From Roseiarcus sp963741845 (GTDB lineage Bacteria; Pseudomonadota; Alphaproteobacteria; Rhizobiales; Beijerinckiaceae): 64,000 nt of DNA. The notes below the pieces were generated by a model that was given only the letters and a program-made list of their open reading frames with translations, was not told where the DNA came from and ran no database searches. The stretch lies in the NCBI GenBank assembly GCA_963741845.1, contig CAVUJV010000024.1:434001-498000 (forward strand), written 5' to 3'. Below, one piece after another: positions 44,897-53,759 of the stretch. Numbering within the stretch: position 1 is the stretch's first letter; every line of letters begins with the position of its first letter. A program made the translations under genes and the position numbers.

Positions 44897-45589
44897 ACGC
44901 AGGGAACACAGGAAGCACGCGATGTTCGCGTCCCCCCGATCGGGCTTCCGGGAACGCTCGATGTTCCCGAAGGGGCCCGTGCGCTTGTGGTTTTCGCCCA
45001 CGGAAGCGGCTCGAGCCGGCTGAGCCCGCGAAACAGGGCGGTCGCCAGAGCCTTGAACCGTCGGCGCATCGCGACGCTGCTGTTCGATCTCCTGACGCCC
45101 GCCGAAGAAGCCGACAGAAGCAATGTGTTCAACATTCCATTGCTGGCGGCCCGGCTCGTCGACGCCGTCAATTGGCTGGACGGGCAACCCGATGTCGCGA
45201 GGCTTCCGCTCGGGTTGTTCGGCGCCAGCACGGGAGCGGCGGCTGCGCTCGTTGCGGCCGCGGATCTCCCGCATCGTGTAGGCGCGGTCGTTTCGCGCGG
45301 GGGGCGCCCGGATCTCGCCGGAGACTCCCTCGGCCGAGTTCGAGCGCCGACCCTTCTCATTGTTGGCGGCGCAGATACCGTAGTCATAGATCTCAATGAA
45401 CAGGCGCTGGCCCGGCTGCCCGGGCGAAAGGCATTGGCGATCGTCCCGAACGCGAGCCATCTTTTTCCGGAACCCGGGGCGCTGGAGGCCGTGATCGAAC
45501 ACGCCGCGCGATGGTTCGAACAAGGCCTGGAGCGCGGCGCCGCGGGACCGGCCTCCGAGGCGAGCCGAGAGAAGCCCAGGAAGTCATAG
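44894..45589 (+). CDS. Alpha/beta hydrolase of the dienelactone hydrolase type
   Basis: The 231-residue protein has the oxyanion region LVVFAHGSGSSRLSPRNRAVAR, the nucleophile elbow PLGLFGASTGAAAALVAA (Ser near residue 116), the acid in LLIVGGADTVVIDLN and the His in VPNASHLFPEPGALE. Close relatives are often encoded alone or fused to a phosphoribosyltransferase; their substrates are unknown. No ribosome site precedes the ATG at 44894, so the start is not certain. Convergent with the serine hydrolase gene that follows. Confidence 0.75.
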   Translation: MTQGTQEARDVRVPPIGLPGTLDVPEGARALVVFAHGSGSSRLSPRNRAVARALNRRRIATLLFDLLTPAEEADRSNVFNIPLLAARLVDAVNWLDGQPDVARLPLGLFGASTGAAAALVAAADLPHRVGAVVSRGGRPDLAGDSLGRVRAPTLLIVGGADTVVIDLNEQALARLPGRKALAIVPNASHLFPEPGALEAVIEHAARWFEQGLERGAAGPASEASREKPRKS

Positions 45590-45613
45590 TCTTCCGCCGA
45601 AGCCCCGGATCGC

Positions 45614-46854
45614 TCACTCCGGGCGCGCGCACTCGGAGAGCGCCGCGTAAGTGAGGTCGCGGAAGGGATCGAGCGCCGTTCCCGCGCCGGTGAAGACCCG
45701 GACCAGATGCTCCGGGGCGAGCGGCGATGTCTGCACGAGATAGATCATCACCATGTTCTGCGCGGGATCGACACGAAACCACGTGCCGAACGAGCCCGGC
45801 CAGCCATAGGCCCCGTTCGTCGTCGGGCCGAACGGCGCGCGCTTTTCCGCGTCAATGTCGATCCCGACGCCGAGCCCAAAGCCCTGGCCGTCCCAATGCG
45901 CCTCCTCGGCGGCGAGAGCCGCCCGCTGTCCGGCCGAGAGCCGGTCGCTGGTCATCAAAGCGATCGTCTCCTCTTTCAGGAGCCTTACGCCGTCGACCTC
46001 TCCGCCGCCCAACAGCATTCGGGCGAATCTCAGGAAGTCGTCGGCGGTCGAGACCAATCCGCCGCCGCCGCTGCAGAGCTGCGGGATCGCGTCGTCCGGC
46101 AAGGTCACACGCACCGGCGCCCGGCTTCCGCCGTCGAAGAAATAGAGGCTCGCCGCGCGGTCGCGCTTCCCGGCCGGGATGAAAAAATCCGTGTCGGCCA
46201 TGCCGAGCGGACCGAACAGCTTCTCGCGCATGACCTCGCGGAGCGACCTCGAATTCGATGCGTTCGACGATCACGCCCAAAAGATCGGTCGAGTGGCTGT
46301 AGCGCCAGCGTTCGCCGGGCGCATCGATCAGCGGCAGCGCGGCAAGCGTCTGCACGAAGTCGTCCGGCGTCTTCGGAATGAACATCAGATTTCCGAACGC
46401 CCGCTGGTAAGCGTCCGAAATCGGCCCTTTCGCCGAGAAGGAATAGCCGAGGCCGGAGCGGTGGGTGAGCAAGTCCGCGATCGTGATGTCGCGCGGCGCC
46501 GGATACGTGTCTTCGAGCGGTCCGTCGGCATTCTTCAGGACGCGCGTCCGCGGCAAATTCCGGCGCCCATCGGACGATCGGATCGTCGAGGCGAAGCTTG
46601 CCTTCCTCCATCAGCATGAGGACGAGCGCCGATGTGACCGGCTTGGTCATCGAGCGGATGCGGAACAGCGTGTCTCTTTGCATCGGCAGATTGCGCCGGA
46701 TGTCTCGCTTTCCAAGCGCCGCGCAATGGGCGACCTCGCCGTTCCTCCAGACGAGCGTCACCGCGCCCGGAGGATTGCCCGCGGCGATCGCGCTTTCGAT
46801 CGCGGGCGCAATCCGCGCGAGCGCCGCTGGCGAGAGGGAGGCGGCGCCGCTCAT
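45614..46854 (-). pseudogene. Class C beta-lactamase-fold serine hydrolase, two frameshifts
   Basis: The N-terminal part (from ATG 46854) has the catalytic FRIRSMTKPVTSALVLMLMEEG (Ser-x-x-Lys). At about 46555-46575 the frame changes and RVLKNADGPLEDTYPAPRDI to RYSHSTDLLGVIVERIEFE (Tyr-x-Ser) continues. At about 46245-46260 it changes again, and REVMREKLFGPLGMADTDFF to the stop at 45614 completes an EstB-like esterase/beta-lactamase of about 413 residues. Both shifts are in the same direction and each could be one base. Given the frameshift density of the window, the gene may be intact in the organism; as written it is broken. Confidence 0.75.
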
Positions 46855-47135
46855 CGCGACTGGCGCGCCATAAACGGCGCGGGCTGGCGCCGGCCCGGCC
46901 CGGAAAGCCTCGCTGCGCTGGCGCCCAGCCGGGCGCGAAAAGACATGGGTCTCAGAAGGATGGCTCTCGTTGCGAGTGTCAACCTGAACTCTTGCCTATC
47001 GCCCCGTGTTATTGCAAGATCACCCAAGAAAAGCCGCCGGGCGGGGGACATCAGCCGAGGCGGAGTTTGGGGATATTGAATTCGCAGATTTGATCGAAGC
47101 CTTTTTCAGGACCAGCGGGTGGACGCAAATTATCC

Positions 47136-47345
47136 ATGCAAATTCTGGTCGACCTCAACCGATGTCAGCTCTATGCTCAATGCTGCTTTCTGGCGCCGGA
47201 CGTATTCAGGCTGGAGAGTGAAGAGGTCCTTGTCTACCAGCCGTCCCCGGACGACGCCCTCCGCGAGCGGGTTCTTGGCGCGGCGGCGGCCTGCCCGATG
47301 AAGGCGATCGTCGTCGAGCCGGAAGGGTTGGAGCCGCCTCCATGA
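47136..47345 (+). CDS. Small [3Fe-4S]-type ferredoxin of P450 systems
   Basis: A 69-residue electron carrier with Cys10-x5-Cys16 and Cys53-Pro, the three-ligand pattern of [3Fe-4S] ferredoxins that serve bacterial P450s. The third residue after Cys10 is Tyr (C-x-x-Y-x-x-C), whereas many such ferredoxins have His, Gly or Cys there. Cys17 is extra. It overlaps the ferredoxin reductase start (ATGA, 47342-47345), and a P450 gene follows that, so the three proteins form one electron chain. Confidence 0.88.
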   Translation: MQILVDLNRCQLYAQCCFLAPDVFRLESEEVLVYQPSPDDALRERVLGAAAACPMKAIVVEPEGLEPPP

Positions 47346-48662
47346 ACCGGCCGGCGAACGTCGTCATCGTCGGCGCTGCGCTCGCAGGATTGCGCGCGGC
47401 GGAGGCCCTGCGCGACGGGGGATTCGAGGGGCGGCTGACGCTCATCGGGAAAGAGGCCCACCCGCCTTACGACCGCCCGCCGCTCTCCAAGCAGGCGCTG
47501 ACGGGCTTGGCGTCGCCCGCGCACACGACGCTTCCCCGCCTTCGGTCGATCGACGCGGAGTGGCGCCTCGGCGTCGCCGCCGTCCATCTCGACAGAGTCC
47601 GCCGCGAGGTCGAGACTGCGGACGGCGATCGGGTTCCCTATGACCGCCTGGTGATCGCCACGGGCTCTCGTTCTCGCCCGTGGCCCAATCGCGCCGAGGC
47701 GGCGCTTCGGGGCGTGCATACGCTTCGCACCCTCGATGACGCCGTCGCTTTGCGCGCAGACCTCGAGGCTGGCCCAACGCGCGTGCTCGTAGTCGGCGCG
47801 GGCTTCACCGGCTCCGAAGTCGCCTCCGCCTGTGTTGCGCGCGGGCTGGCGGTGACGGTCGTGGAGGCGGCCGCGGCGCCGCTCGTCAACGCGGTGGGCA
47901 GGTCCGTTGGAGGCTGGATCGCGGGCAGGCAGCGAGCCGCGGGAGTCGATCTGAGGTGCGGATTGGCCGTCGCTCATCTCGAATCCGACGGCGCGGACCG
48001 CGTTGTCGGCGCCCGGCTTTCCGACGGGAGCGAGGTCGAGGCCGACGTTGTCGTCGTGGCGCTCGGGGCCGTGCGGAACTGCGAATGGCTGGAAGGCTCG
48101 GGCCTGGACGCCGGACCGGCGGGCTGCCTCTGCGACTCCGGCTGCCGCGCCCTCGACCTCTCGGGACAGCCCGCGCAGGATGTGTTCGTCTGCGGCGAAG
48201 CCGCGCGCTTTCGTCATGCGCTCGTCGACGGCGCGCCGGTATCCCTGGAGCACTGGAGCGGGGCTGTGGATCACGCAGGGGTTGTCGCTTCGAGCATGCT
48301 GGGCGCAGGCTCCCGCTCGCTCGAACTCGACGCTGCCGCAATTCTGGTCGAGCCAGTTTGGAGTCAGCATCAAGGCATCCGGGTTCCCGTCGCGCGCCGA
48401 TGAGGTGATGATCGCGCAGGGAACGCGGGAGAGCGGCCGGTTCATCGCCCTCTATGGTCGAAACGGACGGACGATCGGCGCCGTGGCGATCAACCAGGCG
48501 AAGTGGCTCCCGTTCTACGAGGAGTGGATCGCGTCGCGGAGCCCGTTCCCGTTCGATTGCAGAATTGTCGACCAGCCGCGGGACAACAGGCCCGAACCGG
48601 CCGGCTTCGCTTCCTCCCTTCCACGGTCCGCGGCGATCCTCCAGGGCTCTGCCGCCAGCTGA
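47342..48662 (+). CDS. Ferredoxin reductase (rubredoxin-NAD reductase type), frameshifted
   Basis: An FAD- and NAD(P)H-binding reductase that feeds electrons to the ferredoxin. The FAD motif VVIVGAALAGLRAAEALRDGGF starts at residue 7, PPYDRPPLSKQALTG follows, and the NAD motif VLVVGAGFTGSEVASACVARG is near 150. VFVCGEAARF is the second FAD site. At about 48325-48340 the frame shifts; the C-terminal domain (PQFWSSQFGVSIKASGFP and AINQAKWLPFYEEWI) then runs to 48662. Corrected length is about 440 residues, longer than usual because of a Pro-rich tail. Coupled to the ferredoxin gene by a 4-base overlap. Confidence 0.83.
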
Positions 48663-48677
48663 AAGACGAAGCTCGCC

Positions 48678-49901
48678 ATGCTTCAGACCTCGTCTCCCGC
48701 CTGGCTCGACGACGATGCGAGCGCCGAGTTGATGAGCGCGATCGCCGATCCTTCGAGCCGGCCCGATCCCTATCCGCTCTACCGCAAATTGCGCGAGCGG
48801 CCCGTCTGGCGGAATGAGGGCGGCGCCTATGTTTTCGGCCGCTACAAGGATGTCGCCAACCTCATCGGCGATCCCCGGCTGAGCTCGGATCCGGCCAATT
48901 CCTCCCAGGGCGGGGCGGCGCTGAGCTTCCTCAACATGGATCCGCCGGAACACGACGTCGTGCGCGGATTCGCGATGCGCCATTTCGGTCCCCCGCATCA
49001 CGCCGATCGTCTCGAGCGGATGACGCCCTCGCTGAGAGCGATGCTTTCGAGCCTGATCGACCGATTGACCGGCCGGTCCGAAGCCGATGTCGTCGCCGAG
49101 ATCTCCTACCCTTTCCCGGGACGGGTCATCGCGGACCTGCTGGGAGTTCCGCACGAAGACGAGGAAAAGTTCTGCGCCTGGGCGGAAGCGATCGCGCAGG
49201 CGACCGATCGGGATTCGGGATATCGCTCGGAACAGGCGGAGCGAACCTTCCATGAGCTTGCGGGCTATGTCTTCGGCCTCTTGAACAGGAAGCGAGGCTC
49301 CGACAGCGGCGATCTCCTGTCGTGCCTGGTCAACGCCAATGGCAAGGACGGACCGAAACTCAAGCTCGACGAAATGATTCGCGTCTCGGTGCTGTTGTTG
49401 CTGGCTGGCCACGAAACGACGGTGAATCTCATCAGCAATGGCGTTCTGACCCTCCTGCGGTTGCCCCATGTGCTTGAGCGGCTGCGCAGAGAGCCCGCGA
49501 TCGCGCCCGTTGTGGTCGAGGAGCTCCTGCGCTACGAACCGCCGGTGCACGTGGTCTTCCGCGGAACGCTGTGCGACATCGAAGTCGAAGGCGTACGCAT
49601 CCCGAAGGGCTCGGCCGTGCAATTGGTGCTCGGGTCCGCCAATCGCGATCCGCGCCGCTTTGAGGATCCCGAGGTCTTTGATCCGGACCGGCGCGACAAT
49701 CAGCATTTCGGGTTCGGGAGCGGGGTCCATTCCTGCTTCGGCGCCCCTTTGGCGCGGCTCGAAGGCCGCATTGCGCTGAGCGAACTGGCGCGCCGCCTCG
49801 TGTCGCCTCGCCTGGTCGAAGACCCGCCGCCCTATCGATTCAATTCGACGCTGCGTGGGCCTCGCGAATTGCGCATCGCCTTCGATGGGGTCCTTCCGTA
49901 G
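48678..49901 (+). CDS. Cytochrome P450
   Basis: The 407-residue soluble class I P450 has the I-helix oxygen motif LLLLAGHETTVNLI near residue 240, the ExxR motif in VVVEELLRYEPP, and the haem loop FGFGSGVHSCFGAPLAR with the thiolate Cys near 353. No transmembrane anchor is present. Substrate-recognition parts do not let me assign a family number. It begins 15 bases after the reductase stop, and acyltransferase-like genes follow closely. Oxidative tailoring of a small lipid or secondary metabolite is a reasonable inference. Confidence 0.93.
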   Translation: MLQTSSPAWLDDDASAELMSAIADPSSRPDPYPLYRKLRERPVWRNEGGAYVFGRYKDVANLIGDPRLSSDPANSSQGGAALSFLNMDPPEHDVVRGFAMRHFGPPHHADRLERMTPSLRAMLSSLIDRLTGRSEADVVAEISYPFPGRVIADLLGVPHEDEEKFCAWAEAIAQATDRDSGYRSEQAERTFHELAGYVFGLLNRKRGSDSGDLLSCLVNANGKDGPKLKLDEMIRVSVLLLLAGHETTVNLISNGVLTLLRLPHVLERLRREPAIAPVVVEELLRYEPPVHVVFRGTLCDIEVEGVRIPKGSAVQLVLGSANRDPRRFEDPEVFDPDRRDNQHFGFGSGVHSCFGAPLARLEGRIALSELARRLVSPRLVEDPPPYRFNSTLRGPRELRIAFDGVLP

Positions 49902-49908
49902 CGCACTC

Positions 49909-50619
49909 ATGACCGAGACTGTCGACACCGAATACTCAAAAGAGCGGCCGGATGAAAGCCCGGCTGCGGCTGCGCAAATGACCGCGGCCGAAACATTCGC
50001 GCTCATCAAGGCCGACGTCCGGCGGCGACTGACGCTTGAAGGGCGCAGGATCAATCTCGCCAACGCGATCGCCGTGGCGTTCAAGCCCGGCGTCGTGGCT
50101 GTCGTCGCCTATCGCGTCATCAACCATTTGCATCTCACGAAACATCGGGTCCTCGCGCGGATCCTCGACGATCTGCAGCAGCTTTACACCGGTATGGAGA
50201 TCCACGCCGGTTCCGTGATCGGACCTGGGCTGGTGCTGGGCGACCGTCCGGGAGGCGGCATCTCCGAGCACGTGACCATGGGAAAGAACTGCACGGTGCT
50301 CGGCGGCTCGACCATGACGCTCAATGCCGACGGAATCGATCTCTCGAAGGGTCGCGTCGTGCTCGGAGATCACTGCATCATCGGAATGCGGGCGCGCATC
50401 ATCGGTTCGGTGACGCTCGGCGAAGGCACGCAAATCAAGCCGAACGCCGTCGTTCTCCAGTCCTCGCCGGAGCCCGGCGGCGTGCTGGAAGGCATTCCGG
50501 CGCGCAGAAAGGCCAGCGTTCCGGTCGAAGCGGTGAGACGCTGGAACCCTCTCAAATCCGCGTTTCTCGGCGAGCTTGCGCACGAAGACGACGCCGCTTC
50601 CCCGCGGAGCGACGATTGA
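49909..50619 (+). CDS. Left-handed beta-helix acyltransferase, serine acetyltransferase-like
   Basis: The 236-residue hexapeptide-repeat protein starts at ATG 49909, eight bases after the P450 stop. An N-terminal helical part (FALIKADVRRRLTLEGRRINLANAIAVAF) is followed by the hexapeptide coils VIGPGLVLGDRPGG, HVTMGKNCTVLGGSTM, VVLGDHCIIGMRARI and VTLGEGTQIKPNAV. It resembles CysE-type serine acetyltransferases, but lies in a P450/glycosyltransferase setting and next to a paralogue. It may acylate another acceptor. Confidence 0.8.
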   Translation: MTETVDTEYSKERPDESPAAAAQMTAAETFALIKADVRRRLTLEGRRINLANAIAVAFKPGVVAVVAYRVINHLHLTKHRVLARILDDLQQLYTGMEIHAGSVIGPGLVLGDRPGGGISEHVTMGKNCTVLGGSTMTLNADGIDLSKGRVVLGDHCIIGMRARIIGSVTLGEGTQIKPNAVVLQSSPEPGGVLEGIPARRKASVPVEAVRRWNPLKSAFLGELAHEDDAASPRSDD

Positions 50620-51225
50620 CTCCTCCTCCTGCAAGCGGCGTTGACGGGACCAAGCGGCGATCGGTTCGGGACTCGTTTTCCGAGACCGTACGCCTCATTC
50701 GCAGCGACATCGCGTTCCGATGCGCTTACGAGGGCAAGCCTGCGACCTTGAAGACCGGACTGCGCATGCTCAGGCATCCCGGCGTCGCCTGCGTCGTGCG
50801 CTATCGTCTGCAATGTTTCTTCTATGCGAACGGCCTCGCGCCTCTCGGATGGCTGATGAAATCCACGAACCTCGTTCTTTACGGGGTTCAGATCCATGAG
50901 CGCGCGCGGATCGGTTCGGGCCTGTACATGGGGCACGCCGCCACGATTCTCATCACCGAGAACGTTTCCATCGGAGAGCGATGCGTGCTCTATCACCAGA
51001 ACACCATCGGCCTCTCGCCCTTCGCAGGCTATGATCAGTCCTCCGGCGTCGTCAAAGTCGGGGACGATGTCGCATTCGGGGGCGGGGCTTGCGCGTACGG
51101 AGACATCGTGATCGGAGATCGCTGCCGAAATCGGCGTCAACGCGGTCGTCGACCGCTCCTTCCCCGCCAACTCGTCGCTCTTCGGCGCGCCTGCCCAGGT
51201 GGTCGGCAGGCGTCCGGGCCGATGA
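50616..51225 (+). CDS. Second left-handed beta-helix acyltransferase, frameshifted
   Basis: A serine-acetyltransferase-like protein starting at a TTG that overlaps the previous stop (50616-50619). It shares the helical N-terminal plan (TVRLIRSDIAFRCAYEGKPATLKTGLRML) and hexapeptide coils ARIGSGLYMGHAATILI, VSIGERCVLYHQNTIG and VVKVGDDVAFGGGACAYGDI. One extra base at about 51118-51126 shifts the frame; repaired, it ends AEIGVNAVVDRSFPANSSLFGAPAQVVGRRPGR at 51225, about 202 residues. Low identity to the preceding paralogue suggests two subunits or two acylation steps. Confidence 0.78.
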
Positions 51226-51247
51226 GGACGGGCACGACGGATCTGCG

Positions 51248-52414
51248 ATGCGCATCGGCATAGACGGCCACGTTCTTGGCAAGAACGTCGGCGGCGTAGA
51301 GCGCTACGTTGAAAAGGTCGTGGAGCTGGTTCCCGATCTTTGCCCTGGCCATCAGTTTGTGGTCTTCGTCAATCGGCGCGCGAAGGCGCGATTCGAAGCG
51401 GATCGTCGGCCGAACGTCGAGTTCGTCACCCTCCCTGCCTCCGATCCGATCGTGCAGCGTTCGGTCGTCCTCCCCTGGCTTATTCGACGGCACAGGCTCG
51501 ACGTCATGCATGTCCAGCGCATCGCGCCCTGGGCGAGCGGCCGCTGCCGGATCATGCTGACCGTCCACGATCTCATCCCGATCAAATATCCGGAAGCCTA
51601 TCCGGGGCTGCGATCCCAACTGATCCGATGGCTGTCGCCCGGCAGCATCGCGAGGGCGGACTTCATCGTCTGCCCGAGCCAGTTCGTCTGCGACGATATC
51701 GAGCGCCGTTATCCGCGCGCGCCCGCGCCGAAGCGGCCCTTCTATAACGGAGTCGACAAGGAGCGCTTCGCCCGCCGGACGTCTCGCGACGGCCGCGAGA
51801 CATTGCGGCGCCTGGGCATCGAGGAGCCCTTCGTCTTCTCCCCGGGCGCGATCGAAGGGCGGAAGAACATCGAGACGATCCTCTCGGCGCTCGCGCGTCT
51901 CGACAGCCCGTCCCGTCCGCTCCTGATCCTCAGCGGCAGCATTCGCGACAAGGGCTATTTCGATCGCATGAAGGACCTTGCGCGCGGGCTCGCCGTGGAA
52001 GACCGGATCCGTCACCTCGGCTTCGTGTCCGACGACGACCTGATCGACCTCTACGGGCAGGCGGCCGTCTGCATCGCCGCCTCGCGCGACGAGGGGTTCA
52101 ACCTTCTGCCGCTGGAGGCCATGGCCTGCGGAGCGCCCGTCCTGTGCTCGGACATTCCCGTCCACCGGGAGCTCTATGACGGGGCGGCGTTCTTCTTTCC
52201 GCCGGACAGCTCCGAGTCCCTGGCGCGCGCGCTGGAGATCGCGCGCTCGACCGCAGGCGACCGCCGCGCGATCGCCGCGGCGGCGGACGCGATCGTCAAC
52301 CGCTTTTCCTGGGACGCAATGGCCCACCGGATGGCCGCCTATTTCGAGGAACTCGGTTCCGGAAGGCGGGAATCGCTGACGTCCCAAATTCAGCAGGTTG
52401 TCCATTCGGTCTGA
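51248..52414 (+). CDS. GT4-type glycosyltransferase
   Basis: The 388-residue GT-B-fold enzyme starts MRIGIDGHVLGKNVGGVERYVE at ATG 51248. The donor-binding half includes FVFSPGAIEGRKNIETILSAL, RIRHLGFVSDDDLIDLYGQA and the E-x7-E type motif DEGFNLLPLEAMACGAPVLC. No signal peptide is present, so it acts in the cytoplasm or at the inner membrane face. It follows the two acyltransferase-like genes and is last in the P450 module. The acceptor could be the P450/acyltransferase product or a surface polysaccharide. Confidence 0.88.
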   Translation: MRIGIDGHVLGKNVGGVERYVEKVVELVPDLCPGHQFVVFVNRRAKARFEADRRPNVEFVTLPASDPIVQRSVVLPWLIRRHRLDVMHVQRIAPWASGRCRIMLTVHDLIPIKYPEAYPGLRSQLIRWLSPGSIARADFIVCPSQFVCDDIERRYPRAPAPKRPFYNGVDKERFARRTSRDGRETLRRLGIEEPFVFSPGAIEGRKNIETILSALARLDSPSRPLLILSGSIRDKGYFDRMKDLARGLAVEDRIRHLGFVSDDDLIDLYGQAAVCIAASRDEGFNLLPLEAMACGAPVLCSDIPVHRELYDGAAFFFPPDSSESLARALEIARSTAGDRRAIAAAADAIVNRFSWDAMAHRMAAYFEELGSGRRESLTSQIQQVVHSV

Positions 52415-52468
52415 GCCGTGAACGCCGAAGTCGCCAAATCTCAGGGGTTCGCGGAGAACCGAATGGAC

Positions 52469-52498
52469 ACCCGCTGATCGCCCCAGGGGCCAGCGGGT
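52469..52498 (+). terminator. Strong hairpin after the glycosyltransferase gene
   Basis: ACCCGCTG (52469-52476) and CAGCGGGT (52491-52498) pair, with an inner GCCCC/GGGGC stem. It lies 55 bases past the stop of the P450 module. No T-run follows, so it may be a Rho-assisted terminator or mRNA-end stabiliser. Confidence 0.45.
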
Positions 52499-52634
52499 CC
52501 TTCCAGCCCCCCTCCGCGGGTCGAGCAACGGCAGCGGAGTGCGAGCGGCGATCCGGCGCGTCGTTTTTGACGGGCCCGCCTCTCGATATTTAAGGTAGGG
52601 TCGTCGACCGCTCTGCGCGGCGATGGAGGACGAC

Positions 52635-52775
52635 ATGGCAAAGGGACAGATGAAGGGAAACAAGGAGGCCAAGAAACCCAAGGCCGACAAGCCGAAAGGT
52701 TCAGCCTCGGCTTACAAGCTGGCCCAGGGCAAAGGCGGCCAGGCGTTAAGCCCCCAGTCGACGAAAAAGGGATAA
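52635..52775 (+). CDS. Tiny lysine-rich protein
   Basis: A 46-residue frame starting MAKGQMKGNKEAKKPKADKP, with GGAGG five bases before the ATG at 52635. Another ATG lies at 52623. It is strongly basic (about 13 Lys), has no membrane segment and ends QALSPQSTKKG. I recall similar short Lys-rich proteins as conserved hypotheticals in alphaproteobacteria; binding to nucleic acid or the ribosome is only a guess. It stands alone, with more than 200 bases on each side free of other genes. Confidence 0.65.
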   Translation: MAKGQMKGNKEAKKPKADKPKGSASAYKLAQGKGGQALSPQSTKKG

Positions 52776-53032
52776 CGCGCAGCGCGAGACAGCAGCGGCG
52801 CGACGAACCGACGGATTTTTCTCCGCTGCTGCCTCCGCCGCGAGCGCGTCGACGAGGTCCGCGGGTCGCGGGCGGCGATGGGCGCGACTTCATCCCGTGA
52901 CGCATGCGGCGTGGCGGCGACGTTCTGTCGCGCGATCGGCCTGCTTAACGCTTCGTTAACCGGCGCGTCTCACGCTGTCGGGCGCAAGTCTCACGGGCAA
53001 GTCGCACGGGCAAGTCGCTTGGGAAGGACGCC

Positions 53033-53358
53033 ATGATGGCTTTAAGCCTCCAGGAGGCGGCGGATCAGGCTGGAACGAGCAAGGTCGACATCTGGCGCGC
53101 CATTCAGGCGGGCAGCCTTCCGGCGCATAAAAACGGCGACGGCGGCTTCGCGATCGATCCGGCCGAATTGTTTCGCGTCTTCGAGCGGCCGGCCCCCTCC
53201 TCCCGGAGCCGCAGGCGGCAGAAGCGCCGGAAACCGTGGGGCGATCCGAAGCGGGCGCCTCGCCGGAAACGCCCGCAGCGGACGACATAGCCGCCGCATT
53301 CGCGACCCTCGCGGCCGAGCTCAAGGGGCTTCTCGGCGCAGCCCCTCGCGGCGAATAA
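53033..53358 (+). CDS. Small HTH (excisionase/MerR-like) DNA-binding protein, frameshifted
   Basis: The N-terminus MMALSLQEAADQAGTSKVDIWRAIQAGSLPAHKNGDGGFAIDPAELFRVFE is a helix-turn-helix of the HTH_17 type (residues 4-45). After about 53190-53205 the original frame becomes Arg-rich and non-protein-like, while the next frame reads PLLPEPQAAEAPETVGRSEAG and IAAAFATLAAELKGLLGAAPRGE to a stop at 53358. One indel is therefore likely, and the intact protein would be about 108 residues. AAGGA precedes the start. A 13-base tandem, CACGGGCAAGTCG, lies just upstream. No phage or plasmid genes are near. Confidence 0.6.
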
Positions 53359-53399
53359 GCCTCTGCCTTTATAGCTCATGCCGGAAGCGCCGAACATTT

Positions 53400-53727
53400 T
53401 CTTCTGTTTTTCAGACGATGGCGGTATGATGCTCATCGTCGTCAACCCGAAGGAGCCGATGCGCGAAATCGCCGAAGCCGCCGCCCCGGCCGCGAGGAGC
53501 GGACGGCCATCATTCCGCCATCTTGTCGCCACGTAGAAGCCATCGACCGCGCCTGAGCCGGAAGGAAATGCCAGCGCAAGCCCTTGATAAGTCCCGATTC
53601 GCGGAAGGAAATGGCCAGTTTTCCGGCTGGTTTTTCACCGAAAATAGGCTCGAATACCCTCGCTTTTGCATGAAAGACGCCGGAAACAGCCGTCGTTCCC
53701 GTCAAAAACGCGCAAAATTGCTCGCCC
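53400..53727 (+). repeat. Dispersed intergenic repeat, copy C
   Basis: This copy aligns along its length with 19999-20325 and in its core with the minus-strand copy ending at 30671. Landmarks are TCTTCTGTTTTTCAGACGAT at the left end, GCCGGAAGGAAATGCCAGCG at 53557-53576, CGCGGAAGGAAATGGCC at 53600-53616, and CAAAAACGCGCAAAATTGC at the right end. A closed frame of 54 residues, MPAQALDKSRFAEGNGQF onward, runs 53568-53732. It fills the gap between the HTH gene and the convergent sugar kinase gene. Confidence 0.7.
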
Positions 53728-53759
53728 GATAATGGCGTAAATCGGGCGCCGGCGCCGGG

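Noticed and set aside
44268..44918. Minus-strand frame of 216 codons over the choX start
   Set aside because: It overlaps the signal peptide region of choX in another frame and is not protein-like there.
52981..53020. Possible CRISPR-like repeat
   Set aside because: Only two tandem copies of a 13-base unit without spacers; a simple tandem duplication.
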